DNA from: Plotosus lineatus
Taxonomy: Eukaryota > Chordata > Actinopteri > Siluriformes > Plotosidae
Direction: 5' to 3'
Length of the DNA: 64,000 bases
Assembly (NCBI GenBank): GCA_024760905.1
Contig: CM045729.1
Coordinates: 79,062,550 to 79,126,549 of the forward strand
In this document: positions 31,031-41,494 of the stretch, in pieces
Layout: each line of letters opens with the position of its first letter
How positions within the stretch are numbered: the stretch's first letter is position 1
Translations under genes and position numbers: made by a program
Notes under the pieces: generated by a model
Told to the model about the DNA's origin: nothing
Database searches by the model: none
What the model saw: the letters and a program-made list of their open reading frames with translations, nothing else

Positions 31031-33874
31031 ATGCAAATGGTCAAAACAAAACTCATACCGGATCGGTCGAGGCCCGGGTTAACAACGACCACCATCAGTG
31101 CTGTCAACCAACAGGGTGCTGATGGAAATTGGACTACTGTTGGTCGAAGACATCGAAGAAGGAGAGGCGGGAGGCGTGTCCGTAGGCAGAGAGAGAAGAG
31201 GAAAGGCGTGAGCCTAGGACAGAGAGTAGGGACTTTGAATGTTGGAACTATGCAAAGAAAAAGTAGAGAGCTGGCTGACATGATGCAGAGGAGGAAGGTG
31301 GACATACTGTGTGTTCAGGAGACCAGGTGGAAAGGTAGCAAAGCTAAAAGCTTAGGAGCAGGGTTTAAGCTGTTTTATCACAGTGTGGATGGGAAGAGAA
31401 ATGGAGTAGGAGTCATCTTGAAGGAGGAGTTTGTCAGGAATGTTCTAGAAGTGAAAAGTGTGTCAGACAGAGTGATGAGTCTCAAGTTAGAAATTGAAGG
31501 CGTGATGGTCATTGTTGTTAGTGCTTATGCCCCACAGGCAGGATGTAAGCTGGACGAGAAGGAGAGATTCTGGAGTGAGTGAGATGAAGTGATGCAGCGT
31601 ACCCCCAGAGGTGAAAGAGTGGTCATTGGGACAGACTTCAATGGACATGTTGGTGCAGGCAACAGAGGGGACGAGGAAGTGATGGGCAGGTTTGGTATCC
31701 AGGACAGGAACACAGAAGGACAGACGTTGATCGATTTTGCAAAAAGGATGGAAATGGCTGTGGTGAATACTTTCTTCAAGAAGAAACAGGAGCATAGGGT
31801 GACTTATGAAAGCGGCGGTAAGAGCACACAGGTAGACTACATCTTGTGTAGGCGATGTAATTTGAAGGAAGTCAGTGACTGCAAAGAAGTAGTGGGTGAG
31901 AGTGTTGCCAAACAGCATAGGATGGTGGTGTGCAGGATGACTCTGATGGTGAGAAAGGTGAAAAAGGCAAAGGCAGAGCAGAAGACAAAGTGGTGGAAGC
32001 TGAAAAAGGAAGAGTGTCATGTTGTCTTCAAGGAGGAGTTGAAACAGGCTTTGAGTGGTCAGGAAGTGCTTCCAGATGACTGGACAACCACAGCCAATGT
32101 GATCAGGGAGACCGGTAGGAGAGTACTTGGTGTGTCTTCTGGAAGGAAAGTAGATAAGGAAACTTGGTGGTGGAATGAGGAAGTGCAGGAGTGTGTACAA
32201 AAGAAGAGGTTAGCTAAGAAGAAGTGGGGCACAGAGAGGACCGAAGAGAGTAAACAGGAGTACAGGGAGACACAGCGTAAGGTGAAGGTAGCGGTGTCAA
32301 AGGCCAAACAGAGGGCGTATGATGACTTGTATGGTAGGTTGGACAGTAAGGAGGGAGAAAATTTATACAGGTTGGCACAGCAGAGAAATAGAGATGGGAA
32401 AGACGTGCAGCAAGTTCGAGTGATAAAGGACAGAGACGGAAATGTATTGACTGATGACAGAAGTGTGCTGGGAAGATGAAAGAGTACTTTGAAGAGCTGA
32501 TGAATGAGGAAAATGAGAGAGAAAAAAAGAGTAGAAGGGGTGACCGTTGAGGACCAGGAAGTAGCAAAGATTAGTAAGGGAGAAGTGAGGAGGGCATTGA
32601 AGAGGATGAAGAGTGGAAAGGCAGTTGGCCCTGATGACATACCAGTTGAGGTATGGAAGTGTCTAGGGGAGGAAGCAGTAGACTTTCTGACAAGAATATT
32701 TAACAAGGTCTGAGAAAGTGAGCAGATGCCGGAGGAATGGAGGAGAAGTGTGCTTGTGCCCATTTTTAAGAACAAGGGAGATGTACAGAGTTCTGGCAAC
32801 TACGGAGGGACAAAGTTGATGAGCCATACAATGAAGTTATGGGAAAGAATAGTGGAAGCTAGACTAAGGGCAGAGGTCAGCATTTGTGAACAACAGTTTG
32901 GTTTCATGCCAAGAAAGAGCACCACAGATGCAGTGTTTGCTTTGAGGATGTTAATAGAGAAGTACAGAGAAGGTCAGAAGGAGCTGCATTGTGCCTTTGT
33001 GGATCTGGAGAAAGCATATGACAGGGTGCCGAGAGAAGAACTGTGGTATTGTATGAGGAAATCTGGAGTGGCAGAGAAGTATGTTAAAGTGGTGCAGGAC
33101 ATGTATGAGAGATGTAAAACAGTGGTGAGGTGTGCTGTCGGTGTGACAGAAGAGTTCAAGGTGGAGGTGGGACTGCATCAAGGGTCAGCTCTCAGCCCCT
33201 TCTTGTTTGCTATGGTGATAGACAGGCTGACAGACGAGGTTAGACAAGAATTTCCATGGACTATGATGTTTGCAGATGACATTGTGTTCTGTAGTGAGAG
33301 CAGAGAACAAGTGCAGGAAAATCTACAGAGGTGGAAGTATGCCCTGGAAAGGAGGGGATTGAAGGTTAGTCTTAGTAAGACAGAATACATGTGTGTGAAC
33401 GACAAGGACCCAAGAGGAACAGTGAGGTTACAGGGGGCAGAGATAAAGAAGGTGGCTGATTTTAAGTACTTAGGCTCAACAATCCAGAGCAATGGAGAGT
33501 GTGAAAAAGAGGTGAAGAAGCGCGTGCAGGCAGGTTGGAATGGATGGAGAAAAGTGTCCGGTGTGATGTGTGATAGGAGAGTATCGGGAAGAATGAAGGG
33601 AAAAGTGTACAAGACGATGATGAGGCCAGTGATGTTGTATGGTTTAGAGACAGTGGCACTGGGGAAAAGACAGAAGTCAGAGTTGGAGGTAGCAGAGATG
33701 AAAATGTTGAGGTTCTCTCTGGGAGTAACGAGGATGGATAGGATCAGAAACGAGTACATCAGAGGGATAGCACATGTTAGATGTTTTGGAGACAAAGTCA
33801 GAGAGGCTAGATTGAGATGGTTTGGACATGTACAGAGGAGGGATAGTGAGTATATTGGTAGTACAGTGGTATGA
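31031..33874 (+). pseudogene. RTE polyprotein (APE endonuclease + reverse transcriptase), copy 1
   Basis: Four consecutive pieces: 31031-31582, 31589-32479, 32504-32713 and 32726-33874. Endonuclease landmarks: VDILCVQETRWKG, SAYAPQAG, GTDFNGHVG (Ala changed to Thr relative to copy 2), QVDYILCRR, KQHRMVVCR. RT landmarks: GPDDIPVEVWK, CAFVDLEKAYDRVP, VGLHQGSALSPFLF, TMMFADDIVFCSES. The C-terminus is interrupted by the insertion at 33864, after RWFGHVQRRDSEYIG. Compared with copy 2, each break is a point mutation or a single-base indel. Confidence 0.9.
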
Positions 33875-34060
33875 AAAAGTATCTGAACCTTTTGGAATTT
33901 TCACATTTCTGCATAAAATCACCATCAAATGTGATCTGATCTTTGTCAAAATCACACAGATGAAAAAACAGTGTCTGCTTTAAGTAAAACCACCCAAACA
34001 TTTATAGGTTTTCGTATTTTAATGAGGATAGCATGAAAACAATGACAGAAGGGGGAGGAA
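33864..34060 (+). mobile_element. Tc1-like terminal fragment inserted in RTE copy 1
   Basis: After TA the RTE sequence switches to CAGTGGTATGAAAAAGTATC and about 200 bp of sequence absent from RTE copies 2-4, then returns to RTE at about 34062. The words 'gaaccttttggaattttcac' and 'ctttgtcaaaatcacacaga' are familiar from the 5' terminal region of fish Tc1 transposons. The second terminal repeat is missing and about 28 RTE bases are lost at the right junction, so the insert was later truncated. Confidence 0.65.
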
Positions 34061-34907
34061 TAAGGCAGAAGGCCCAGAGGAAGACCAAAGAGAAGATTTA
34101 TGGATGTGGTGAAGGCGAACATGAAGGTCGTTGGAGTAAGAGTAGAAGATGCAGAGGATAGGGAGAGATGGAGGCAGATCATTTGCTGTGGCGACCCCTG
34201 AAGGGAACAGCCGAAAGAAAAAGAAGAAGAAGAAGAAGAAGATATACACATATACATGTACGATTTGTCAGTCGTGGGGTTTGATCATACTTCGCGGAAA
34301 TTGACGGTTGCGGGGGGATATCAGTCTTAATTAATCGCGGAAAGTGGGGAATCCCTGTACATGGAAGGGAACAGCCAAAAGGAAAAGAAGTAACTTTCAG
34401 AAATTAAATTTTACAGGAGTCCAAGCTGTGTTGGTTTTTAATCATATCATCTTTTATAGCGGTCCAATGTGTGACATTGTGTTGTCATGACAGAAAAAAA
34501 AAAAAAAAAAAAAAAAAACGTACAAAGACCCCTGTGTACGAAATCCCCGGGTTATGAAAAACATTTTGTTGAATTTGGGTCCCCAAGATATGAAACAACC
34601 CCCTCTTTTGAAAAAAAATTCAAAATTCAAACGCGCCAATCGACGCGCGAGTTGCTCTGTTATTGGCTGTCTCTCAACTGGCCTCCCAGATAGAGACAGA
34701 AGGAAGCTTCACTCTTTTGTTTTTAGTTTAGTTTTTAAGTTGTTTTCAGTAAATGTTTAATAAATGTGGGTGCATGTGAGCTCATCTGGAATTCCGATCC
34801 CTCAAGGAATTAAATTACAGTTGAGTTTGTCAAGCAGGGAATGCGCTTTGACTTCCACGTCTTGTGGGCAGGGCCCGCAGCACGTACGCGAGAGAGAGAT
34901 AGAGAGA

Positions 34908-34924
34908 GGTGTGTGTGTGTGTGT

Positions 34925-34978
<54 letters not shown>
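34908..34978. repeat. (GT)n microsatellite
   Basis: GT array of about 70 bases with one GG interruption. Confidence 0.95.
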
Positions 34979-34980
<2 letters not shown>

Positions 34981-35170
34981 ATAAAAAATGTTTAATAATG
35001 GTTTAATAAATATGTTAATAAAATGGTTGAATATGTTAATAAAATGTTAATGCAGCCGTGAGGGGGGGGCACAAACCAGTGTCTCTCCCTCACGCCGGTC
35101 CCAAGCCCGGATAAATGCAGAGGGTTGCGTCAGGAAGGGCATCCGGCGTAAAACAAATGCCAAATAAACT

Positions 35171-36667
35171 ATGCGAATCACAAGAAAGGATGACATACCG
35201 GATCGGTCGAGGCCCGGGTTAACAACGACCGCCATCAGTGCCGTCAACCAACAGGGTGCTGATGGAAATTGGACTACTGTTGGTCGAAGACGCCGAAGAA
35301 GGAGAGGCGGGAGGCGTGTCCGTTGCCAGAGAGAGAAGAGGAAAGGCATGAGTCTAGGACTGAAAGTAGGGACTTTGAATATTGGAACTATGACAGGAAA
35401 AGGTAGAGAGCTGGCTGACATGATGCAGAGGAGGAAGGTGGACATACTGTGTGTTCAGGAGACCAGGTGGAAAGGTCGCAAGGCTAGAAGCATAGGAGCA
35501 GGGTTTAAGCTGTTTTATCACGGTGTGGATGGGAAGAGAAATGGAGTAGGAGTCATCTTGAAGGAGGAGTTTGCCAGGAATGTTCTAGAAGTGTCAGACA
35601 GAGTGATGAGTCTCAAGTTAGAAATTAAAGGTGTGATGGTCAATGTTGTTAGTGCTTATGCCCCACAGACAGGATGTGAGCGAGAAGAGAAGGAGAGATT
35701 CTGGAGGGAGTTAGATGAAGTGATGCAGAGTACCCCCAGAGGTGAAAGAGTGGTCATTGGGGCAGACTTCAATGGACATGTTGGTGCAGGAAACAGAGGG
35801 GACGAGGAAGTGATGGGTAGGTTTGGTATCCAGGACAGGAACGCAGAAGGACAGATGTTGGTAGATTTTGCAAAAATGATGGAAATGGCTGTGGTGAATA
35901 CTTTCTTCCAGAAGAGAGAGGAGCATAGGGTGACTTATAAAAGTGGAGGTAGGAGCACACAGGTCGACTACATCTTGTGCAGGCGATGTAATTTAAAGGA
36001 AGTCAGTGACTGCAAAGTAGTAGCGGGTGAGAGTGTTGCCAAACAGCATAGGATGGTGGTGTGCAGGATGATGCTGATGGTGAGGAAGGTGAAGAAGGCA
36101 AAGGCAGAGCAGAAGACAGAGTGGTGGAAGCTGAAAAAGGAAGAGTGTCGGGTTGTCTTCAAGGAGGAGTTGAAACAGGCTTTGGGTGGTCAGGAAGTGC
36201 TTCCAGATGACTGGACAACTACAGCGAATGTGATCAGGGAGACAGGTAGGAGAATACTTGGTGTGTCATCTGGAAGGAAAGTAGATAAGGAGACTTGGTG
36301 GTGGAATGAGGAAGTGCAGGAGTGTGTACAAAGGAAGAGATTAGCTAAGAAGAAGTGGGACATTGACAAAACCGAAGAGAGTAAACAGGAGTACAGGGAG
36401 ACACAGCGTAAGGCAAAGGTAGCAGTGTCAAAGGCCAAACAGAGCGCGTTTGATGACTTGTATGCTCGGTTGGAAAGTAAGGAGGGAGAAAATGATTTAT
36501 ACAGGTTGGCACAGCAGAGAAATAGAGATGGGAAGGACGTGCAGCAAGTTAGATTGATAAAGGACAGAGAGGGAAATGTATTGACTGATGACAGAAGTGT
36601 GCTGGGAAGATGGAAAGAGTACTTTGAAGAGCTGATGAATGAGGAAAATGAGAGAGAAAAAGAGTAG
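35171..36667 (+). CDS. RTE protein, N-terminal part with APE endonuclease
   Basis: 498 codons. A short basic N-terminus (GRRRRRRGGRRVR, residues about 38-50) leads into an APE-like endonuclease at about 65-300. Landmarks are Asn-Ile-Gly at 69-71, catalytic Glu96 in CVQETRW, SAYAPQ 160-165, Asp-Phe-Asn in GADFNGHVG 196-204, DYILCRR 265-271 and the final His in QHRMVV at 291-296. In target-primed retrotransposition this domain nicks the genomic target. The linker after 300 is Lys/Glu-rich. The frame ends in a stop right after an A run; the RT continues six bases later in another frame, so the natural protein is most likely a single chain. Confidence 0.9.
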   Translation: MRITRKDDIPDRSRPGLTTTAISAVNQQGADGNWTTVGRRRRRRRGGRRVRCQREKRKGMSLGLKVGTLNIGTMTGKGRELADMMQRRKVDILCVQETRWKGRKARSIGAGFKLFYHGVDGKRNGVGVILKEEFARNVLEVSDRVMSLKLEIKGVMVNVVSAYAPQTGCEREEKERFWRELDEVMQSTPRGERVVIGADFNGHVGAGNRGDEEVMGRFGIQDRNAEGQMLVDFAKMMEMAVVNTFFQKREEHRVTYKSGGRSTQVDYILCRRCNLKEVSDCKVVAGESVAKQHRMVVCRMMLMVRKVKKAKAEQKTEWWKLKKEECRVVFKEELKQALGGQEVLPDDWTTTANVIRETGRRILGVSSGRKVDKETWWWNEEVQECVQRKRLAKKKWDIDKTEESKQEYRETQRKAKVAVSKAKQSAFDDLYARLESKEGENDLYRLAQQRNRDGKDVQQVRLIKDREGNVLTDDRSVLGRWKEYFEELMNEENEREKE

Positions 36668-36672
36668 AAGAG

Positions 36673-38157
36673 GTGACTGTTGAGGACCAGGAAGTAGCAA
36701 AGATTAGTAAGGGTGAAGTGAGGAGGGCATTGAAGAGGATGAAGAATGGAAAGGCAGTTGGTCCTGATGACATACCGGTGGAGGTATGGAAGTGTCTAGG
36801 AGAGGTAGCAGTAGATTTTCTGACAAGAACATTTAACAAGGTCTTAGAGAGTGAGAGGATGCCAGAGGAATGGAGGAGAAGTGTGCTGGTGCCCATTTTT
36901 AAGAACAAGGGAGACGTGCAGAGTTGTGGCAACTACAGAGGGATAAAGTTGATGAGCCATACGATGAAGTTATGGGAAAGAATAGTGGAAGCTAGACTAA
37001 GGGCAGAAGTCAGCATTTGTGAACAACAGTTTGGTTTCATGCCCAGAAAGAGCACCACAGATGCAGTGTTTGCCTTGAGGATGTTAATGGAGAAGTACAG
37101 AGAAGGTCAGACGGAGCTGCATTGTGCCTTTGTGGATCTGGAGAAAGCATATGACAGGGTGCCGAGAGAAGAACTGTGGTATTGCATGAGGAAGTCTGGA
37201 GTGGCAGAGAAGTATGTTAGAGTGGTGCAGGACATGTATGAGAGATGTAAGACAGTGGTGAGGTGTGCTGTCGGTGTGACAGAAGAGTTCAAGGTGGAGG
37301 TGGGACTGCATCAAGGGTCAGCTCTCAGCCCCTTCTTGTTCGCTATGGTGATGGACAGGCTGACAGACGAGGTTAGACAAGATTCCCCATGGACTATGAT
37401 GTTTGCAGATGACATTGTAATCTGTAGTGAGAGCAGAGAACAAGTGCAGGAAAATCTAGAGAGGTGGAGGTATGCCCTGGAAAGGAGGGGAATGAAGATT
37501 AGCCTCAGTAAGACAGAATACATGTGCATGAATGCCAAGGACCAAAGAGGAACGGTGAGATTACAGGGAGCAGAGATAAGAAAGGTGGAGGATTTTAAGT
37601 ACTTAGGCTCAACAATCCAGAGCAATGGAGAGTGTGGAAAAGAGGTCAAGAAGCGTGTGCAGGCAGGTTGGAATGGTTGGAGAAAAGTGTCCGGTGTGAT
37701 GTGTGATAGGAGGGTATCGGCAAAAATGAAAGGAAAAGTGTACAAGACGGTGTTGAGGCCAACGATGCTGTATGGGTTAGAAACAGTGGCCCTGGGGAAA
37801 AGACAGGAGGCAGAGTTGGAGGTAGCAGAGATGAAAATGTTGAGGTTCTCTTTGGGAGTAACGAGGATGGATAGGATTAGGAATGAGCACGTCAGAGGGA
37901 CAGCACATGTTAGATGTTTTGGAGACAAAGTCAGAGAGGCTAGATTGAGATGGTTTGGACATGTACAGAGGAGGGATAGTGAGTATATTGGTAATAGGAT
38001 GCTGAGGCTGGAACTACCAGGCAAAAGGCCTAGAGGAAGACCAAAGAGACGATTCATGGATGTGGTAAAGGAGGACATGAAGGTCGTTGGTGTAAGAGAA
38101 GAAGATGCAAAGGATAGGGTGAGATGGAGGCAGATGATTCGCTGTGGCGACCCCTGA
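36673..38157 (+). CDS. RTE protein, C-terminal part with reverse transcriptase
   Basis: 494 codons from the first Met in frame. RT fingers/palm: GPDDIPVEVWK (30-40), FKNKGDVQSCGNYRGIKLM (76-94), motif A FVDLEKAYD (153-161), motif B HQGSALSPFLF (213-223) and catalytic FADD at 244-247 (bases 37402-37413). Then LSKTEYM and DFKYLGSTIQSNGE. The C-terminus has the basic RPRGRPKRRFMDVVKEDMK and ends RWRQMIRCGDP, coded by the same bases that form the conserved RTE 3' end. All catalytic residues are present. The Met start is only the first in this frame; translation probably begins in the upstream part. Confidence 0.9.
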   Translation: MTVEDQEVAKISKGEVRRALKRMKNGKAVGPDDIPVEVWKCLGEVAVDFLTRTFNKVLESERMPEEWRRSVLVPIFKNKGDVQSCGNYRGIKLMSHTMKLWERIVEARLRAEVSICEQQFGFMPRKSTTDAVFALRMLMEKYREGQTELHCAFVDLEKAYDRVPREELWYCMRKSGVAEKYVRVVQDMYERCKTVVRCAVGVTEEFKVEVGLHQGSALSPFLFAMVMDRLTDEVRQDSPWTMMFADDIVICSESREQVQENLERWRYALERRGMKISLSKTEYMCMNAKDQRGTVRLQGAEIRKVEDFKYLGSTIQSNGECGKEVKKRVQAGWNGWRKVSGVMCDRRVSAKMKGKVYKTVLRPTMLYGLETVALGKRQEAELEVAEMKMLRFSLGVTRMDRIRNEHVRGTAHVRCFGDKVREARLRWFGHVQRRDSEYIGNRMLRLELPGKRPRGRPKRRFMDVVKEDMKVVGVREEDAKDRVRWRQMIRCGDP

Positions 38158-38439
38158 AGGGAAAAGCCGAAAGGAAAAGAAGAAGAAGAAGAAGATGTTA
38201 ATAAAATGTTAAAATGGTTTAATAAATAATTTTCTTTTACTTTTAACACATATTTCATACAAAATTGGTGTACTTTTATCATTTTTAAAGGGTTTATGGG
38301 GTTTATCCAGGCGAAAGACTGGAGCCTTGGAACGAATTAGGCGTTTACCATGTAAGATGCGACCCCCTACTTACAAAACCCCCGCAAAACGAAAAGGGCT
38401 CTGGAACAGATTAATTTTGTAAGTTGGGGGCCGACTGTA

Positions 38440-39297
38440 ATCGTAAAGAATTCAATACAGATTAACACTGATACAATGTAAGGGAACAATAACAACACCC
38501 TATTGGAATCTTTCTTTTGTTCAGAACTGGACGTTCGGCTGTCATGACAAGGCGATACCAACACTATAGGACTCTAATGAGAACAGTGAGGTCTCACCAA
38601 GATGGCCACTGTATGGCTTCACAGTTGAATCCACAATGCATGATCTCATCTTTTTTTTCTGAGATAGTCTTTCCATGTTTGTGAGAAAAGGTTAACCTTC
38701 TTGCTGTGAGGTGGATGTGCTAAGCTAACTGTTTATAAATACAAACAAAAATAATGTAATAAATAAATAAATTCTCATTCTAGTGTTTGTCTTTATCTTT
38801 AAGTCTTTGTCAGTGTTTGTTCAGTTACAAGGTGCAGCAGCTAAAGCAGATATAATCTGTGATCTGAGAGATTTACATGCAGGGCCACAGATGATCCTGC
38901 TCTAGACTTTTATACACATGTACCGTCACATTTAATGAAAGATTAGGTCGAGGTTTTATGCATTTTTTTTTTTTTCAATGTTACGCACAGAGATGAATAA
39001 CTATTGCTTTAGTGTTCACCTGGACTCAAAAATGTCTTTTAAGGAAATGAAAAGAATTGTGGTGCCCTTCTTCTTTTTATTTATTTTTTTTATTTCTTCC
39101 TTTTTAAAAAAAAAATTGCAATAATCTCAGAATGATCTGTTGGGATTATCCATCACATTTTCTGGAAATAAGAGCATGAAGGGCAATTTGATTGCAAATG
39201 TCAATGCTTCGATTGTCTATAAGCCCGCTCTGTCCTGTTTGCAATTTACAAATCTTTAATATAATGTTGAAAAAAAAAATTTTTCAACTTTAAAATT
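38440..39297. other. Low-copy sequence, nothing recognised
   Basis: Contains an (AAAT)n-like tract near 38755-38772 and homopolymers near 38965, 39100 and 39270. No gene or element ends. Confidence 0.5.
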
Positions 39298-39298
39298 A

Positions 39299-39662
39299 GG
39301 GCAGTAATGGTCTGGTGGTAAAGGTGCTGGATCAGTGATCCTAAGGTTGGCGGTTCAAGCCACACTCCCCATGGGTTGTCAGAGCCCTCCCACCGCCACC
39401 ACCACCACCACCACCAGTACAGATAACTGGGTTACCAAAGGTTGGCCATGTATCTCACTGTCTATGGTGAGCGGTTCATGTAAAAGAACCATTGCTGACT
39501 TTTGACAAGAGAAGCTGCATGGCCATCAGTGTGTCTCTGCCCTGTGATGGCCTGGCGAGCTGTCCGGGGTGTACTCTGCCCTCACTCAGAGTCACCTGGG
39601 ATGGGCACCAGCCTCCCTGCAGCACTAATTAGGATTAAGCAGTTACAGAAAATGAACAGATG
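39299..39662 (+). mobile_element. tRNA-derived SINE with L2-type tail
   Basis: Head GGGCAGTAATGGTCTGGTGG, B box GGTTCAAGCC at about 39352, a (CCA)n-type expansion at 39391-39415, then the shared body and the L2-type tail AATTAGGATTAAGCAG. The flanks share AACTTTAA, a possible short duplication. Confidence 0.87.
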
Positions 39663-39665
39663 AAC

Positions 39666-39669
<4 letters not shown>

Positions 39670-39725
<56 letters not shown>

Positions 39726-39745
39726 TATATATATATATATATAAA
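39670..39745. repeat. (AT)n microsatellite
   Basis: AT array with AAATTT interruptions, directly after the SINE tail. Confidence 0.93.
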
Positions 39746-39769
39746 ATTTATATACATATAAAATTCCTC

Positions 39770-41150
39770 CCCATCACAATGGAAATGAAAAGCACTGTAG
39801 TTGTTTTTTGTTTTTGTTTAAGCAATTTACAACACAAAACTTTTTAATCTCTTCTGAGTTTTCCGATAGTGTAAACGCTTTAAAAAGTGGTCGTTATGCA
39901 CGATGTAGTTATTGTCGTTAACAACAGACACTCCTTTGCTATTTACAAAGAACTGTCTGTTGTTAATGTCAGAACTTTGGTTTAGGTGTATTCTCAAGTC
40001 CATTTCCATAATTGACCGAGGTTACATTCACCCCAAACTCTACAGTGATTCTGAACTCGGAGAGCAGTGACAAAATGTCCGTAAGTGAGAATTACCAATG
40101 GAAAATAGCATTCCTAATATAGAACTAGGATAAGACATGTACTCTTTCTCTCCCGGACTTATTACTCATCTGCAGCAAAACTGGGTTACAGGAAACGGGC
40201 TATATGCTCAGATGTAAAGACGAAAGTCACCTTGGATTAAGTGCTGCTGGCCTGAAGATGAAGAACCCCACTGAGGAATTGTGCTCTTCAGCACCGTAAG
40301 GAAAATGAACACAGGAATGACACCTGCATGTAGGCGAGGAGCGAGGGAGCTGAGCCCCACTTCTGCATTTCTCCTCTGTCCAATCTCATTATCAAATGAA
40401 GCCACACAAATATTCTGAAACTCGAATGCAGGTGCGCAGATCTAATTCAAAGCAATTTGACCAAAACCTCTACACATGAAATTCATTCCATCACTCATCA
40501 ATATCATCCTCTCAGTACTACGGTAACCTATTATTATGTGCTGCGTGGGCTCAAGAGGGCGCTTAAATTAGACCAGGCTGCTTCTCAAGAATGGGGGATG
40601 GAACATTTGATTTTGCTGCAGTAAATGTATGTATTTCTGGCTACAGGAGAAGAAAAAAGGTAAGATTATAATGTTTAAACATGCATAAAATATGTTTTTA
40701 TATGTGCTCAAATGGTGTATGTTAGCGTTCAGATATCTTAGCTTGGTAGACTAATACTAAAATCTAGATTTTATTAAGATTTTTGTATGCATATCAAGTT
40801 TTCTTTGCATTAAGTTGAAGGAAGAAAAAATACCTGAGCAATTAGAGCAATTTTCAATAGGAAATGTACTCAGAGAGTGCATACCTCCACCAAGGCAGTG
40901 TAATCTCTTTAACTGAGTTAATAATTTAAAATTATGTAAAATTAGGACCCCCCCCCCCTTATGGCTTGTTCCAGACTTATTTTTTCACTGTGTTTTTTTT
41001 CTCCCGGCACATTGTGGGTGATTTCCACAGAAGGTTAAAAACCCTTTAAAACCATCCCGGAGACAGATCACATCCAAAATGTAATCATTTCTTCAGAGCT
41101 CATATTTGGTGGTGTGTTGACATGCTTCTGGCATCACTGGCCCTTGCCTG
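39770..41150. other. Low-copy sequence, no gene seen
   Basis: No transposon ends. Frames such as 40208-40405 (minus) have no domain. A C run lies at 40949-40957. Confidence 0.5.
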
Positions 41151-41154
41151 TATC

Positions 41155-41431
41155 CGCTCTCTCTTAGCGAGGGCAGAATCCCTCCTGGACAGCTCACCAG
41201 CCATTACAGGGCAGAGACACGCTGACTGCGATGCAGCTACTCTTGTAGAAAGTCAGCAATGGTTCTTTTACATGATCTCTCACCATAGACAGTGAGAGAC
41301 ATGACCAGCCTTTGATAACCCAGTTAGTTATGCATCGGGGGGGACAGTGACAACCCGTGGAGAGTGGGGCTTGACCCCTCAACCTGAGGATCAGTGAGCC
41401 AGCACCTTTTACCACCAGGCCACCACCGCCC
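41155..41431 (-). mobile_element. tRNA-derived SINE, L2-type tail truncated
   Basis: Minus strand: head from about 41431 (GGGCGGTGGTGGCCTGGTGG), diverged B box, body with 'aaaagaaccattgctgac', then 'gtaatggctggtgagctg' and 'ctgccctcgc', after which the tail stops at about 41160 instead of reaching the AATTAGGATTAAG end. Confidence 0.82.
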
Positions 41432-41460
41432 AATCCATTTATTACATTTCGAGTTATCAT

Positions 41461-41463
41461 GCA

Positions 41464-41486
<23 letters not shown>
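41461..41486. repeat. (CA)n microsatellite
   Basis: CA array of about 26 bases. Confidence 0.9.

Positions 41487-41489
<3 letters not shown>

Positions 41490-41494
<5 letters not shown>

Larger units (their letters stand above)
30904..34241 (+). mobile_element. RTE-clade LINE, copy 1 (full length, inactive)
   Basis: The 16-bp duplication ATATACGCATATACAT (30888-30903) and ATATACACATATACAT (34242-34257), one mismatch, flanks it. The 5' leader starts AATGCAGCCATGAGG. The 3' end is GCTGTGGCGACCCCTGAAGG followed by (GAA)n. It encodes an APE-type endonuclease and RT in one expected frame. This copy has two in-frame stops (near 31581 and 32711), a missing base near 32477, a 7-A run near 32523 and a Tc1-like insertion at 33864-34060. 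Confidence 0.95.
30547..34357. mobile_element. Tigger-like MITE, family B, split by an RTE element
   Basis: TA flanks at both ends; left CATGGATCCCTCGCTACTTC, right (inverted) CAGGGATTCCCCACTTTC. The left half 30547-30903 and right half 34242-34357 are the usual family B sequence. The RTE at 30904-34241 sits between them and duplicates 16 bases of the Tigger. Confidence 0.8.
35051..38194 (+). mobile_element. RTE-clade LINE, copy 2 (nearly intact)
   Basis: A perfect 18-bp duplication, ATGTTAATAAAATGTTAA, flanks it (35033-35050 and 38195-38212). The 3,144-bp unit has a 120-bp leader, endonuclease and RT, and the RTE 3' end with (GAA)n. The only break seen in about 1,000 codons is at a run of five A near 36656-36663. 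A target-site duplication without errors and a near-open reading frame indicate a recent insertion. Confidence 0.96.
34518..38437. mobile_element. Tigger-like element, family E, split by RTE copy 2
   Basis: The right end, inverted, is CAGTCGGCCCCCAACTTAC before TA. The left end is degraded next to an A run (34494-34518) but the following 200 bp match 51956-52180 ('gcgcgagttgctctg', 'attggctgtctc'). After the RTE the sequence 'aataattttcttttactttt' matches 52490-52530. The element contains a (GT)n array (34908-34978). No transposase is left in this copy. Confidence 0.7.

Noticed and set aside
31487..32200. Long minus-strand frames opposite the RTE elements (also 32059-32799, 33178-33795, 37311-38282, 52794-53681)
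   Set aside because: They are antisense shadows of a purine-rich LINE coding strand; the sense strand carries all the recognised domains.
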